From Ficedula albicollis (lineage: Eukaryota; Chordata; Aves; Passeriformes; Muscicapidae), in NCBI RefSeq assembly GCF_000247815.1, contig NC_021684.1, positions 7,626,650-7,690,649 of the forward strand: DNA of 64,000 nt, in the 5' to 3' direction. Positions 12,839-25,794 of the stretch are shown here, one piece after another; the first letter of the stretch is position 1; every line of letters starts with the position of its first letter. Both the position numbers and the translations under genes were made by a program. The notes under the pieces were generated by a model. That model ran no database searches and had not been told where the DNA came from. It worked only from the letters and a program-made list of their open reading frames with translations.

Positions 12839-13432
12839 GTAAGTGCTTTCATGCTATTCCTCTCAGGACCATGTTCAAGGATGAGAACTTGGCTGCTCAA
12901 GTTCTCCTGTTTTTGTTTTGCAGATATTTGACTGTTCCAGGGCACCCTTTCTCCTCTGTCAGCTGTGTTTAAAGTGGTTGTCTCCAAGGCACTTGGCACT
13001 ACTTTGATTTTATTATAGGAGCATGTGTTGGTGGAGTATGTAGACACTGAGTTTTAAGTGCTTGCATTTACTGAAATTGATGTTGTTAACTCTCTTATGT
13101 GGAAATTTATCATTTAGAACTGTTTTGCCATTTTATCTGCTGTTTTCTTTTCATTGGATATATGTCATGTTGTGCCAAAGCATATGTACAAGTTAATTTC
13201 TTAAATTTTAATGGTTCAGGTTCGTTCATATCAGAGGCCTTACCTTAGCACAGGGTCTAGTTTGTGCTTATACTTGTACAGCTTCACTGATCTTTTGCTG
13301 TGCTTTCGTTCCTTACTGAGCTCTCTAATGCAAAATTGCTTGGATCCTTCTGCGTGCAGCTGAAGCTGTTAGTCTCTGTTGCTTGCTATGACATGTGTGT
13401 TACATTTCTTCCTCTCTCTTTTTTCTTCACAG
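12839..13432 (+). other. CACNA2D3: CACNA2D3 intron 1 (594 bp, phase 2)
   Basis: It starts with a consensus donor GTAAGT and ends with a pyrimidine-rich tract and 'ttcttcacag'. Removing it restores the codon GTT (V40). No other gene or repeat is recognisable inside it. Confidence 0.92.
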
Positions 13433-13514
13433 TGTAAAGCTCTGGGCCTCAGCATTTGGTGGAGAGATCAAATCTATTGCAGCCAAATACTCAGGTTCCC
13501 AGCTCCTACAGAAG
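13433..13514 (+). CDS. CACNA2D3: CACNA2D3 coding exon 2
   Basis: This 82-bp exon completes the split valine codon and adds 27 codons, reading VKLWASAFGGEIKSIAAKYS and then GSQLLQK. That is the conserved N-terminal helical part of the mature alpha-2 chain, ahead of the VWA (MIDAS) domain encoded by later exons. The acceptor is 'ttcttcacag' after a long CT-rich tract; the donor is AAG|GTAAGG at 13515. The exon ends in phase 0, so exon 3 should begin with the residues that follow LLQK in this family. If intron 2 were retained, the frame would run 23 more codons and stop near 13583. The match to the D3 paralogue is clear: D4 differs at several positions of this stretch and D1/D2 far more. Confidence 0.95.
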
Positions 13515-14826
13515 GTAAGGATTTCTTCAGTTGTAATAAGGAAGGTTTTAACAGAGAAAATGGAGGCAGATTTAATTTTTTAAATGAACAGGAAAGCAGT
13601 GCTGTACGTGCTTTTGTCCAAGATCTATTTTTGTATTGCATACTAGTCCCTGATGACTCTTTGCATTGCACTGCACTGTCTGTAGAGTCCTTGCTTAACC
13701 TGATATTTTTCTGTTTGGATGACTTTTTTTTTTTTTCCATTGGAAAGTAAACTCCAACACTTATTTCTTGTAGCCTAGGCTTCAGCCCAGGTTGCGGGTG
13801 TTTAGTTTGGTTGCTGCATTGTGATGATGAGGATGTTTCTGTGCAGAAACAGCTGTTTCTTATGAAAAATGTTAACTTCATTCAAGGAGCAGAATTAGTG
13901 CATATTGTATTATTTTCACCCTGGGCTGTATGTACAATGCGCTGTATCGGGAGAAGGTGGCTGCACTGTTGTTTGTCATCTCTGCAGTTTTTACAATCCC
14001 ATTATTCCCCCAATCATCTCAACCCAGTGCTAAGATGTATTACATCATTACAGATAAGAGGAATGAATGTGGTTATCTTCTTGCTCAGCTGCACAGCTGG
14101 GTAATAAGGTAGTGAAGTATAGCAAAAACTTGAGAAATTGGTATAAGTCTCCATAATTGGGGCAGAGGGTAATGAAAAAGCAAATTTGAATATTAGGTAT
14201 ATATCAAAGACTGCCATAATTTTAAATATGCAACCTATAGAAAACTTCTGTGTCGTGGACAGTTTATTTTTACAACAGTTGCCAAAAAAAAGAGACTAAG
14301 AGGAATATGTTAGATTGAGACTGCTATTTTGGGGCGTTTAACATGTGATTCTCAAAATGCAATATGTAAATGGAAAAACATTGAGACATTCACTGATCAA
14401 AAACACTCATTCAACCCATATATTAAATTTCTGCTGATTTTCTTTTTTTGTAGACATGATTTTCAGTTCTGAGTAACACTAATTTTATTTTTTGTCTGAT
14501 TGTGAAGGAAATTATCCCTTGAGCTTGTAGCATTTATTTCGAAAGGCTTATATATGTGTGAAATTATATAACAGTACGTGTAGCAGCTGAAATAAAAAGC
14601 TTGTGCTAGCCTTTAAAATGAAAGCAACTGGCTTTAGTAATTACTAAAGACATACGAGTTCTTTAGCAGCTTGTCTTTTCAGATTTGTATACCCAGGATT
14701 GTAAAACATGAGTTTCACTGAGCGAAAATACAGAGCTATTAAGAACAGAAATATTTGCGTTCTCTTACTGCCTTTCAAGGCCTTTAAATGGATTCACTTC
14801 AATATGTTGGGCAAACTTTCATTTTA

Positions 14827-15009
14827 TTATGAAAATCTAGATGTTCAATATTTATACTGTTATGAAAATCTAGATGCTCAATATTTATACTTCCAGCTCA
14901 TATTCTTTAAAATCTGTGTAGTCTTACATTGTCATTATGAAAATCTAGATGTTCAATATTTATACTTCCAGCTCACATTCTTTAAAATCTGTGTAGTCTT
15001 ACATTGTCA
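14827..15009 (+). repeat. Nested tandem duplication (33- and 75-bp periods)
   Basis: A 31-bp core starting 'ttatgaaaatctagatg' occurs three times, at 14827, 14860 and 14935. The second and third cores are each followed by the same 44-bp segment ('ttccagctca' onward). The array therefore has a 33-bp step followed by a 75-bp step. Copies differ by one or two bases. Confidence 0.93.
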
Positions 15010-16330
15010 CTGTTTTTTATGAATACCTTAAATTAATAAAGCAGATGGAGCTTTCAGTTTTGATTAGTTTTTAATTAAGTATTATTAAAAAGCTTTATTT
15101 TTTTTAATAGGGCCACAACAAACAAGTACCTTTATTTAACTTTGGGACTGTTCCACACTCAGCCATTTTTGGGCAGAGATGGCTTTAGAAATGAAACCTC
15201 CCCAGTACTGAGCCCAACATTTGCTGGAAAAATATGGAATGTACCGTGTGTGGCAATCATGCTAAAATCCCCAAAGAATCAGTATGGAATCCTTAATCCT
15301 CCAGCTCTTCCTCTTAGTAGAGGCTGCTGTCATCCTTTCTGTAATGTATTTTTTTCCCTCTGAAGTAGCAAGATTGCTTCCTATTGGTTGTTATAATTGT
15401 AGGTAATTGGAAGCTATTCATTTTACCTTTTCATCAGCATCCTTTCTGTTTCACTAACCAGTCTCTGCTCCTGTTTCTGAAGGTGGACAGTGTAGTTCTT
15501 TCCAAGCTATTTTGTTTTTCTTTCTTGCCTGTATTTCATTATTTAATGTAAGAGATAAGACAAAATGGAGGTTTGGCAGGTATTTAGAGTATTTTTATTC
15601 CTTTGTCACATACTCTATTTGTTTTGTTCTTTTTTTCTTCCTCCTGGTTACAGTAGTTTTTATAAGATACCTGTTTCTTCTTTTTTTAAATTTATTTAGA
15701 GTTCCAAAATGTCTCCATCCATTTAAGCTTGCTGTATCCTGGTGTTGGTTGTGGCAAATGAGCCTGGATGACACATGACTTTTTAGCACGTACTTTTTTT
15801 GTATTGTTATAAAGTACATTTGTTTTGTAAGCTTGTGTGAATAGAAACATACTAAACTCTAAGATCTGCAAGTATTTTCAACGTGCAAAGTCAGTGAGAG
15901 AGGTTTTCACCACAGTTAAGGAGGTGATAGCACAGGAGGGCTCTAAATACAAATGCCTTTTTTCCCCACTCCCTCCCTCCCCACTAGCCAGGCATCAAGA
16001 ATATGTTTGGTATTTACTGTGAGCTCTGGGTGATCAGAATACATGTCATTTTAAAGTCAAGATTCCACTTTTAGGAGCAGTGAGACTTCTGATATTATCA
16101 GAGAAGCCCACATTTCCTGATTATGAATTAGCATCCTTAAACAAGTGAAGATATAAAATGTGTTTATGATTATGGATCTGGACAGTATAGATTCCTCAAC
16201 TGTCAACTGCTTTGGAGTGCCATTTAGCTTAATACAGGCTTGCTAAATGAAAAATTAATGTAAAGGTTACTTGATTCATTCTGTCAGCACACATACTGAG
16301 TGCCGCTTTCAAAGGGATGCGCTCACGTCG

Positions 16331-16340
16331 TGATTGACAG
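16331..16340 (+). promoter_or_regulatory. PBX-MEIS-type motif in a CpG-retaining patch
   Basis: The sequence TGATTGACAG is a perfect match to the well-known composite PBX-MEIS/PREP binding motif. It directly follows a patch (about 16302-16330) with four CpG dinucleotides, which is rare in this AT-rich intron. A regulatory role is inference only; a 10-bp motif can occur by chance. Confidence 0.3.
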
Positions 16341-17105
16341 TCTCCACTGCCCAAATGTTTTGTACATTGAGTCATTTCACCCACTCTAAAATTTCATTGA
16401 GCAAATTAATTCATGTGAGGTGCTCAGTATAGAATTTTTTTGCCAGTTTACCATTGTGGATATTGATGGGATTATTGCAATTCTTAAGGTATTGCTGTAC
16501 TGTGAACATCAAATAGGTGACCAGCACTGGTGTCCTCTTGAGTTTGTGAAAGATGTGTTAAGAATATTTTGGTTTCTTTTTGAGAGTATTTTTTTAAAAT
16601 CCACTGCTTCCCATATCTTAGTTGAATGTTTCATTATTTTATGTCCTTATGATAATCTTATCCAAGTATTTTGTTATGCCTCCTAGAAGTATCTGGGATA
16701 TTTGAATTTTCCCAAAACTGACTTCAGATGAAATACAGATGCTTCAAATTGCTTGGAAAATAATAGCTCAGTAAGTCATTTCAGAAATTATGAGGTTTTA
16801 AGTGAAATTAGCACTTAAAAATGTTCTACTCCTTGCTTTCAAAGAGATAAAACACTATTAAGTATACAAGAAGACATCCAGAAGCAAACAGGACTGCCTT
16901 ATTCCTAATTTGTCTGGTTTCTGGAGTTTTTTTTAGTTGTCATATAGATTTGGAGAGGATCCTTGATGCTGTAGACATGTTCATGCTCTTCACCTACTTA
17001 GCAAATACTACTGGGGCCTAAGAATTAATTTTAATTCTCTCCTAGGTGTTATTTTTTTCCTTAGACTGTCAAAAGACATCTGCCTTATTTGAATCCTGAC
17101 ATTTT

Positions 17106-17108
<3 letters not shown>

Positions 17109-17162
<54 letters not shown>
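17109..17162. repeat. 54-nt T homopolymer
   Basis: An uninterrupted run of 54 T follows 'attttaga' and is followed by 'gtgaacactg'. If it were the poly(A) tail of a minus-strand retrocopy, a TTTATT (reverse AATAAA) should follow closely, and none is present in the next 40 bases. It may be a real expanded homopolymer, or its length may be a sequencing or assembly artefact. Confidence 0.9.
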
Positions 17163-17163
<1 letters not shown>

Positions 17164-18250
17164 TGAACACTGTGCCTAGTGGGTCCTGTACTGAGAGTGT
17201 AGCCCACTGGCAAAACCAGGCCTCAAATATGGGATGCAAAGCAAGGTTTAGGTGTCAGGAAATTATTCACTTTAGCTGTTGCAATTATAGTTTTGGAAAA
17301 TAGGCTTTGGGGAATGCTGTTGTTGTACAGTAAAGCTGTTAAATCAGTGCAGTATCTGTTTGTGTGAAAGTGCAGCGTGATCTGTGCCTTCTCAGGTTCC
17401 TTTTGATGAGACTACTCTTTGTAAAATAATATTCTGAGCTTTCATAATTCTTTATTCCCTCCTGAATTGTCACTATTATTTATTGCAAATGTAGGAAAGG
17501 CTTCCAGGTGAAAATACCCTTAATTTCTTAGTCTTTCCACCACAGTTTGTTCCTGACCAGAAGCTTGTTTAAGGCTCCCTTAGATTTTTCTTATGTAAGT
17601 TGTCTGCTGGAGCCCTCAGTGTTATGTAAGCACTGCCTGCCTTGGTCTGAAGCAGGCTGGAGTCTGCATCTGCCTCCTCCTTTCAACAAATCCTGCATTG
17701 TGTTGGGACTTCTCAAATAATTGTTTTCTCAGAGCAGGTTTTTCAGTCAGGAGAGCATTCCTGTTTTTAAAGATGCAGGGTTGCATTTTATCTCTCTGAC
17801 TACGATGGGGTGCTGTGTCTTGGTAGTTTCTTGCAACTGTAGAAATGTCAGTGCAAAATGAATATAATGGGAGGATTTAGATCAATTAGCATTCAGCCTG
17901 GATCTGATTCATACAGTACATCTATCTTTAGTTTAAATTGTATAATAGTGACTTACATTCTTAGGTAGATGTAGTGCAATCATCTTGACATTAATTGCCT
18001 TTTTTATTCAGCCTTATGTTGGTTTGGGTTTGATAGGCTGCTTCTTTGCTCAAGACACTGCAACTGCTGCTTTGGAGGAAGGGTCAAGTAGGACTGAGAC
18101 ATGCAGGTTAAAGGATAGGCATGGGCTGACTTTTTGGATATCAGTTTAAACTTTTGCCAGCTAAATAATTCTAAACCAGTTAAAATAATATATTTTTAAA
18201 AATCAAAAGTAGGGCAAAATTATCAATAATATCTGTAGATAAATGGCTGT

Positions 18251-18394
18251 AAATAAAAAAATACAAAAAACCCCATCCAAGGAAATACCACCACCGCCTG
18301 CAAAAAAACCAAACCAACAGCAACAACCCCATTCTCCCTACCAACCAAACCTGACACCTACCCCAAAGCCAAAATTCAAAACCCCACCAGCCTG
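18251..18394 (+). repeat. A/C-rich strand-asymmetric tract
   Basis: About 140 bp is nearly devoid of G and T on the + strand, with runs such as 'accaaaccaacagcaacaac' and 'ccctaccaaccaaacc'. It is not a simple microsatellite. A similar tract lies at 52912-53015. Confidence 0.7.
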
Positions 18395-19335
18395 GTAAAT
18401 GGGGTAGAGCTTACCAAAAACTGTATTCAGAGCTAATTCATTATCATTTAGACTCTTGAAATCTCATTTATGTAAAATGTCTCCTAGCACTGACTTAAAA
18501 TTGAACCTTAGAAAATAAAATAAATATATATCTGAGAATCTTAAACCAGTGTAATTCTGATGATTAATGTGAATAATGTTTTGGAAGTTGCAGAGCTGGA
18601 ATCTCCATCCCCTTTAATTCCTACAGATCTTTGGGCTATGTGAATGATTATTCTTCATGCCAAACTAGGTACAGTACATTTCAGTGTACTTTGAAGTATT
18701 TAATGTTATCTGCAGACATAAAGATGGAAGTTCTTCTGGGTAGATATTTTAACTTTGTTCAAGGATAAAATAAAATCCCAAACACATTGTTAATGTACTG
18801 ATGTATTTGGTGGGAAAACCTGGTGGGTTCCATGCTAATTTTCAGGTGGTATGTTGATCTGTAGAGGAAAGGATTAATCTTTTCAAATTTTGAATACTTT
18901 GTTCTCTCTTTCTTCATGACAAAAAAGCCCTTGGCCATCTTTTTTTTGTAATAAAGTTCTGCCTTTTCTGGAGATATTGAGAAATTTCCTTTCTCTTCTC
19001 TAAACTTAGAATGGCACTTTGAATGATCTGTGATTTGTACTCTCCTCTCCTGTTTGAATGTTATTGCAGGAATAATAATGTTTTTGGTGTTGGTAATGGT
19101 TTTAAAATGTAGTCAAATCAGCTTGAATATCAAACAACCTGTTTTAGATTTCATTTGGTCTAAGAGGAAAGCCATGCTGAATTAATGTTTTGCTTCCTTC
19201 AGCACTCTCTGTTTTGTAGTATGTTCTGTGTCTTTCTGGGTTTTGCAAGCAGAGTGTGATCCTCTTAGTTGTATTATTGAATGTAAAAAAGTCTATTGTT
19301 GGAATGTAAGAGGAATATGAGATGGCTTTAGTAAT

Positions 19336-19451
19336 TTCATGATACATGCATTACACTTTGAGTAATGTCTTGTAATATGGAAATTATTGAGCGTTCATGA
19401 TACATGCATTACAGTTTCAGTAATGTCTTGTAATATGGAAATTATTGAGCA
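19336..19451 (+). repeat. Direct tandem duplication, 58-bp period
   Basis: The unit starting 'ttcatgatacatgcattac' occupies 19336-19393 and 19394-19451, with three differences. There is no spacer. Confidence 0.95.
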
Positions 19452-19463
19452 GACAATCCAACT

Positions 19464-19491
19464 GGAAAAGGAAGAGAATGCTTCCTTTTCC
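19464..19491. repeat. Perfect 11-bp inverted repeat with 6-nt loop
   Basis: The arm GGAAAAGGAAG (19464-19474) is followed by 'agaatg' and its exact complement CTTCCTTTTCC (19481-19491). A second direct copy of 'aaaggaagagaatgct' follows at 19495-19510. It sits just after the 58-bp tandem duplication. No T-run follows and no terminator role is implied in this genome. Confidence 0.75.
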
Positions 19492-22400
19492 TTGAAAGGA
19501 AGAGAATGCTAATTCCTTTGCTTAATGCATTTATGGTTGTTTGTTTTCACATCCTGTATTGCAAAATGCTTACGTTTCAAGGTTAGAGGAGCTGCTCTCC
19601 ATGCAAATTATCTTGGCAGTGAAGGTATGAAGAGCATGAATAGATGTTGTATTGTAGTGGTGATTCACTCTTAAGTAACTGCTAATCAATACTCCACACT
19701 TTCAAATGTCATTACTGTTCTGTAAGGGACAGTTTTTTGTTGTGGATAATAAGTGCTAACACATTTTACAACACAAATTATATATTGATGAGGGTAGATG
19801 GTATTTTAGTTTCTGTAGAAGCTTCACTGACAGGTTTTAATGAAATACAATAGTTAATACGTAGTTCTTGTGAAGTTCCATTTTGTTATGTTTTCCTTAT
19901 AATGTTTTTGCAAAATTACATGGATGTTTTTATGATCCTGTTTAATATCCACCAAGTTAGCTTGTGTAAAGCTGGAATACTTTCTAAGAGTGTGTGATCA
20001 AATAATTGCAAGATTGTGTTTAAAAAGGAAGTATTTGCAAAAACAGTTCTGTTAAAGTTGGAAAGAAGTTGGTAAGGGTCTTGGTAGCCTTTCCAGAAGT
20101 GATTAATTCCAAAGACACATAATTACTGAAAATATCCTACCCTGAGGTCTCCCAGGACTTTCCAAGTGGTTACCTGTGTAATAAACAATAACCAGTACCT
20201 GGTTTTAAAGACAACAATATGAGACATGAGGGGATTGTGGTCACTCAAGATACTCCTTCACATAGGACTGTACAGGTTTTGCATCCAGCATATCAAAAAT
20301 AGAACAATAGAAATTTGTTCTCCATATCCATGGTAGATGATCTTTGAACACAAGAATTAATTTTTTCCTACTCTCCATCTCTTTATTTAATAGCTTTTGT
20401 TTTTTGCTGAGAGAAAACCCTAGAATAATGTGGAGCTCTTGCAGGTTGGCTGTTCAGAACAGATTCCTGGCCATTATGTAGACTTTGAGCTGCATTATGT
20501 TAGGATGATGAGCTACATCCTTTATTTTGGACTATCATCAATAACAGTAATTGTATTTCTTCTTTGATCTATGAGTTATTAATCTTTGTGTCTATATCTC
20601 CTTAAGGCATAGCTGGGATGTCCTTCACTTTTCAGAGCAGAAACAGGTTATAAACACTGTTGTCACTGCTGTAGAGCATAGCCAGGCTGGATGAAGACTT
20701 GCTGGTTTTCCCCTCCCCTTTTAAGCACACAAACAAATGATCTTGTTAAAATATCATTTTACTATAGAGGAATAAATATTGGAAAAAATGTAGACGTCTT
20801 ACATCATCTCTTGTTGGACTTCAGGTCTGACAACCACTTGATAAGATATCAGCAGGGTGAGCTTTACAAGGTGTTCCAATGTGTTCTTGTGTGAAATGTC
20901 ACTGTGAAGTACTTAATGGAACTTCAGTGGGGCTTGTAGGACTCTGGGATGTCCCAGTGAGGGAAAAAAAGGAAATAATCAGATGTAAATTCCTGCTTGA
21001 TTCCTTATGTACCTGCCACAGGTTTTAGTGCTTTGTTATCAACAATTGATACGTTAAAGTCTTTACTTCACTGTTGTTATTCTTGAAGAATTTTCCTGAA
21101 GCATTACTTGCTCTGATGTTTTAATTCTTTAGGTGAAGCGTAGTTGGTTGGTTGGATGCAATCTTCAAAGCATATAGGTTCTTGTAGTGATACTTCATCA
21201 AAACAACTTGACAAGTGATTTCTTCTAACCATATTTTCTGTCTATCAAGATTCCTGAAAGAATTGTAGAGTCAAACCAATGCATCTCACTGAGGTGATTA
21301 AAAAAAAGTATGTAAATCTTGGAAGATGTTTTCTTTGTCAAAGTACCTACTCCTGCTTGTGTGTTTTGCTTTTACTTAACTTGACACATTTTGTTGTCTT
21401 TGTTTTTCTGTCTCTTTCTGAATCACCTTATTTGTCTTTCATTTTAATCTTTGTTTTTAAATGGACCTATTTTCTAGAGAGAAATGGTCTCTTCTGAGCC
21501 TGATGCCAAATGTTTTGCATAAATAATTTTATAGTACAGGAGGCACTTAGTTATTTCTATTTATCCTTCGAGATTGAGATCTTAACCAAAATTAAGAAGT
21601 ATAAGATAAAGGAAAAAATAGTTCTCAGGTTCATTAACAAACCAAACTATAAGGTGGCCTAATCTACATCATAAGATTGGGGATAAAAAGTGAGAAGTGT
21701 GTGTGTATTATTAATTCAGAATATCCGGGCTTAATGCGTGGGTCCTGTGTATTTTTGATTAGTAAAGTTTCTCATATGTATGACTGACAGTAATTTCCTT
21801 GAAGCATTCCTCTTAGGTTTCAGGAGAGGGTGGAAAAGCTTCTAATAGTCTCATAAAATGTTTTTCCTTGATGTCCTCTAAATGTGGATTTGACAGGCTT
21901 CCCTGAATTTTGTGAAATAGATGGATTATGTCTGGTTGATACCATTCCTCTACAATGTGCAAGTTGACTAGATTTCTTTTGCTTAATGTTGTTTCTGAAT
22001 ACAGTGATACAGAATAAAAAATTCTAATTGTACTTTAAGATTTGGGACTTCTATGTTTGACACAAATGACTCCACAAAACTAGTTCTGGAAACTAACTCT
22101 CATCATCCCTTCTATAAAAGTCTTACTGTCTTCTGCTGCGGAACTGTGCTTTTCATTATTTCTGAACTCATGGAGTAATTAATTCCAGAACAGGATTTAG
22201 AAGGTCTTCTAACTCGGATTCCTGCTCAAAGTGGGTTCAAAGCTAAAATCAGTGCAGATTTCTTGGATTTGAGTCTGTTCTTCAAAATCTTCAAGGTCAG
22301 CAGTACCACAGCCTCTTTGGGTCCAATGCTTGTCTCTAGTCTGGACAAGAATTTACTTGGGCTGCAACTTCCCATTTCAATTTGACTGCTGAGTGGCACT

Positions 22401-23825
22401 TCTGCCTCCCTAAACATCATTGGTTCCTCATCTTCCTAATCTTCTAGAAGGCATGCAAAGGCAGAGCACTTTGTCATGGCAGGCATCCCTGAGGCCCCAG
22501 TCATAGACAGCAGTATGGAAATTTTAGTTACTTCATCAGGACTCGACACTTTTTCTGACCTATTATTTTAAAATAGTTCTCAGTAGCTTTATGGACTCTT
22601 AGACTGAGCTCTCTGCTGTTTGATATTCAGGTGGGCTTTCTACCACTCACAACAGGAATATGTAACTGTTCTCATAATTATGAAGTCTCAAGAGTAATTT
22701 CCACTTAGCTGATTTCATGAATAGGAGAAGACTTTTTAATTTGTAGTGGTAACACAGGAATTTATTTTCTCATCTGTAGCTAAGACAAGCCATTTAGCTC
22801 CCAGTTGCTTTATTAGGCATTTCTTTTACTATCTTTATCTCCCAGTTCTTAAGTGAACTTAGTGCTGTACAGAAAGAGTCTGTCAGTTCATGGAAGCTTT
22901 TATGTTCTTATTTTCTATTTTTACTTTATTCTACAGTAGCTGTCAAGGGATTTCTTTGTGCTTTTATACACAAACAAGGATTTTACTTCCTTTCCTAAAA
23001 AGCGGGATTCAAAATGATGCAGTCATAATATCTGTAGCCTGTTAGGTAGTAGCACAGTGAAAATGCAGTTTGGAATGCATTGGGAAAGCTCTGGTCAGGG
23101 TGCCAGCATGCAGTGTTCCTATTGTTCCTCCAGGTCCCATTCTAATGCTTGGCTATTCAATATACTTTGAAGATTTTGTCAAGCTAAAAACTGCTAACTT
23201 TCAAAACACACACCAGAAAAAATCTACATACTACGGGTATTAAAGTTTGATATGTTGGGAACACATCATTGGTCACAAAATTAGATCATTATCTTCTGAA
23301 GTAACAAAGCTTCAGAGATAAAAAGCAGGACCATTCAAACTTTGGCTTTACCTTGAAGCTAAATGTCTATCATTTTCTGACAGCTGTATGAAATATATGA
23401 GTACCGAGCTGTTTGGACACGATGCTATCACATTACATTAATAGCAATTTTCACTGATAATGAAAACTGGTAGGAGGCTAAGAGCAAAGCTTTGGATTAT
23501 GACTTGCAGCCATTGACTATCTGTGCCCAGCAGATTTATTACCCCCTGTGCACATTGTGTCTTTTATAATGTTTTCTGCTATTTCTTCATCACAGTACAA
23601 CAAGAAGGATATTATAGATGGCACGAAACAGAAAAAAAATCTGGGTACTCCACATTTCAGACATGCACTCTCTTGCAAACTGCAATGCAGTCTTGTGGTA
23701 AAAGTAGGGATAAATTCTGGCATCTCCCATGAAACCTTTGTGAGGCAGAGGACTGTGAATGAAAAGAAACTGGAGACTTTCTATTAGTCAGCTCTAATTT
23801 TCTATATATAGATATATCTGGCTTT

Positions 23826-24220
23826 TATCCTGGGGCTGTGATAACCATTTCTTGATGGTCTGTTAGTTTCTTAAGTCCATTTCTGAAGTCCTGTAATCTT
23901 GGTGGCCAAAACTTGGTGCAGTCCTTAAGCACAATGCTAATTTAACCTGTAACAGACAGGTTTGTCACACAGATCTGGGGCATGCAGTGGTGGCTGGATT
24001 CCATGGAGACTGCCAGAAACTTTATATTGAAAATTAAAGCTGCAAGTGAAAATCCCCCATTGCCCCAGCTGGAGGCGTCTTTTTGTAATTTTTTTTGTGT
24101 GAAATGGACCTAGCAAAAATTCCTTTTCCCTGAAATTTTAAAACTGAGACTAGAATTAGGGGCAATACTTCATTGTAGAGAGTTTAGCATATAGGGAGAA
24201 CTGGCTGGTGAAGAACACCC
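23826..24220 (+). repeat. Copy 1 of a 395-bp duplicated unit
   Basis: This stretch begins 'tatcctggggctgtgataac' and recurs at 24294-24687 with two substitutions and one T-run length change (about 99% identity). The two copies are not adjacent: 73 nt lies between them, of which 69 matches sequence 1.57 kb downstream. The unit itself is not recognised. Confidence 0.95.
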
Positions 24221-24289
24221 AGGCAAGAGGAGTCAGCATCAGGAAGCTACTGCAGGCTCAAAAACCAGCTAAAGGTGAGAACAGGGACA
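24221..24289 (+). repeat. 69-nt templated segment between duplicated units
   Basis: These 69 bases, beginning 'aggcaagaggagtcagcatc', are identical by eye to 25793-25861 and in the same orientation; all but the first two or three also occur at 26068. They sit exactly at the junction between the two copies of the 395-bp unit, followed by 'gaag' and then copy 2. Confidence 0.95.
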
Positions 24290-24293
24290 GAAG

Positions 24294-24687
24294 TATCCTG
24301 GGGCTGTGATAACCATTTCTTGATGGTCTGTTAGTTTCTTAAGTCCATTTCTGAAGTCCTGTAATCTTGGTGGCCAAAACTTGGTGCAGTCCTTAAGCAC
24401 AATGCTAATTTAACCTGTAACAGACAGGTTTGTCACACAGATCTGGGGCATGCAGTGGTGGCTGGATTCCATGGAGACTGCCAGAAACTTTATATTGAAA
24501 ATTAAAGCTGCAAGTGAAAATCCCCCATTGCCCCAGCTGGAGGCGTCTTTTTGTAATTTTTTTGTGTGAAATGGACCTAGCAAAAATTCCTTTTCCCTGA
24601 AATTTTAAAACTGAGAATAGAATTAGGGGCAATGCTTCATTGTAGAGAGTTTAGCATATAGGGAGAACTGGCTGGTGAAGAACACCC
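24294..24687 (+). repeat. Copy 2 of the 395-bp duplicated unit
   Basis: This is the partner of 23826-24220. It ends at 'aagaacaccc', the same point as copy 1, and then continues into unique sequence ('ttagcatatgg'). Confidence 0.95.
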
Positions 24688-25794
24688 TTAGCATATGGAT
24701 AAGGAAATAGAGGGAAGTGAAATGGAATGGATCAGCTCTGAGAGCTACAAGGCATTAATTTTAACACACTATTTAAATATAACTTCTTGCACTACTGAAA
24801 AGATAAATAGCTTCCTGTAACAGTCTTGAATAACTACAAAATTGATGAAAAGTCACTTATTCCTGTTGTTGATATTTGGTGTCTGTAGCTGGCAATACAT
24901 CTCCATATGGCATTGCACTGGCAAGTGAGATCGAACCCTTTTTTGTCAGAGGATGAATCTCTCCTGCGCTTTGAATACAAGGTGATATGCTCTGCTGATA
25001 TCAGAAAGTAATTTGCAAATTTGCAAACCTTTTCTTCTTTCCCTTGTAATTTTTCCCATGAAGCTATTTCTTTCTTAATAGATAGTTTTCCACATAACTA
25101 CAGTTCTGCGTTACTTTTTCCTGTGTAGATCCTTCAGACTTTTCTTGACCTATTCTGGTTTTCTTCCAAGTAAGATCCAACCAACAAGACTCTCATTAGA
25201 GTCAAATTCACAGCTGTTAAATGCAGCTAAATTGGGAATCGAGGAATTTTATTTATCATTTTATGAGTGTCTGATTATTTATCTGCATTTCAATTACCAT
25301 AGAAATTTGTCTTCATGCTTTCTATGTCACTCTGTCCTTCTCTTTACTCCCACTTGTTTATAGCCATTGCTTTTTTCCTTTGGAAATTTTTGCCATTAAT
25401 GTCATTTTTCTGTTCCTTTATGGCTGTAATGATCATGCTGCAGTAAAGATTTGGTCACCTGAGGAAAATTGAGAAAATAATGCAGAAATAAAGCGAATAA
25501 TAGCTTAGTAATAAGTTTTGTACCTAAGAATGGGGGAAGGTTTTGCAAATACAGCTGTTTTTTCCTAAAGCCTTTTCATTTAACTATGATGCATGAATTC
25601 TTCTTTGGAAGGAAGAATAAATAGATTAGGATCTATTGGTGCACTTTCTACATTGTGAATGTCATTGGAAAGAGAGGATGGTTATTCCCCCAGTAGCAAC
25701 CGATATACTTTGTTGTGCCTTGGGTGCAGGAAATGGAGTGGGAGGGACATAATTCCCTCCAAAACCAAAGAGAAATTCTGCAATGGAGGGGGAG

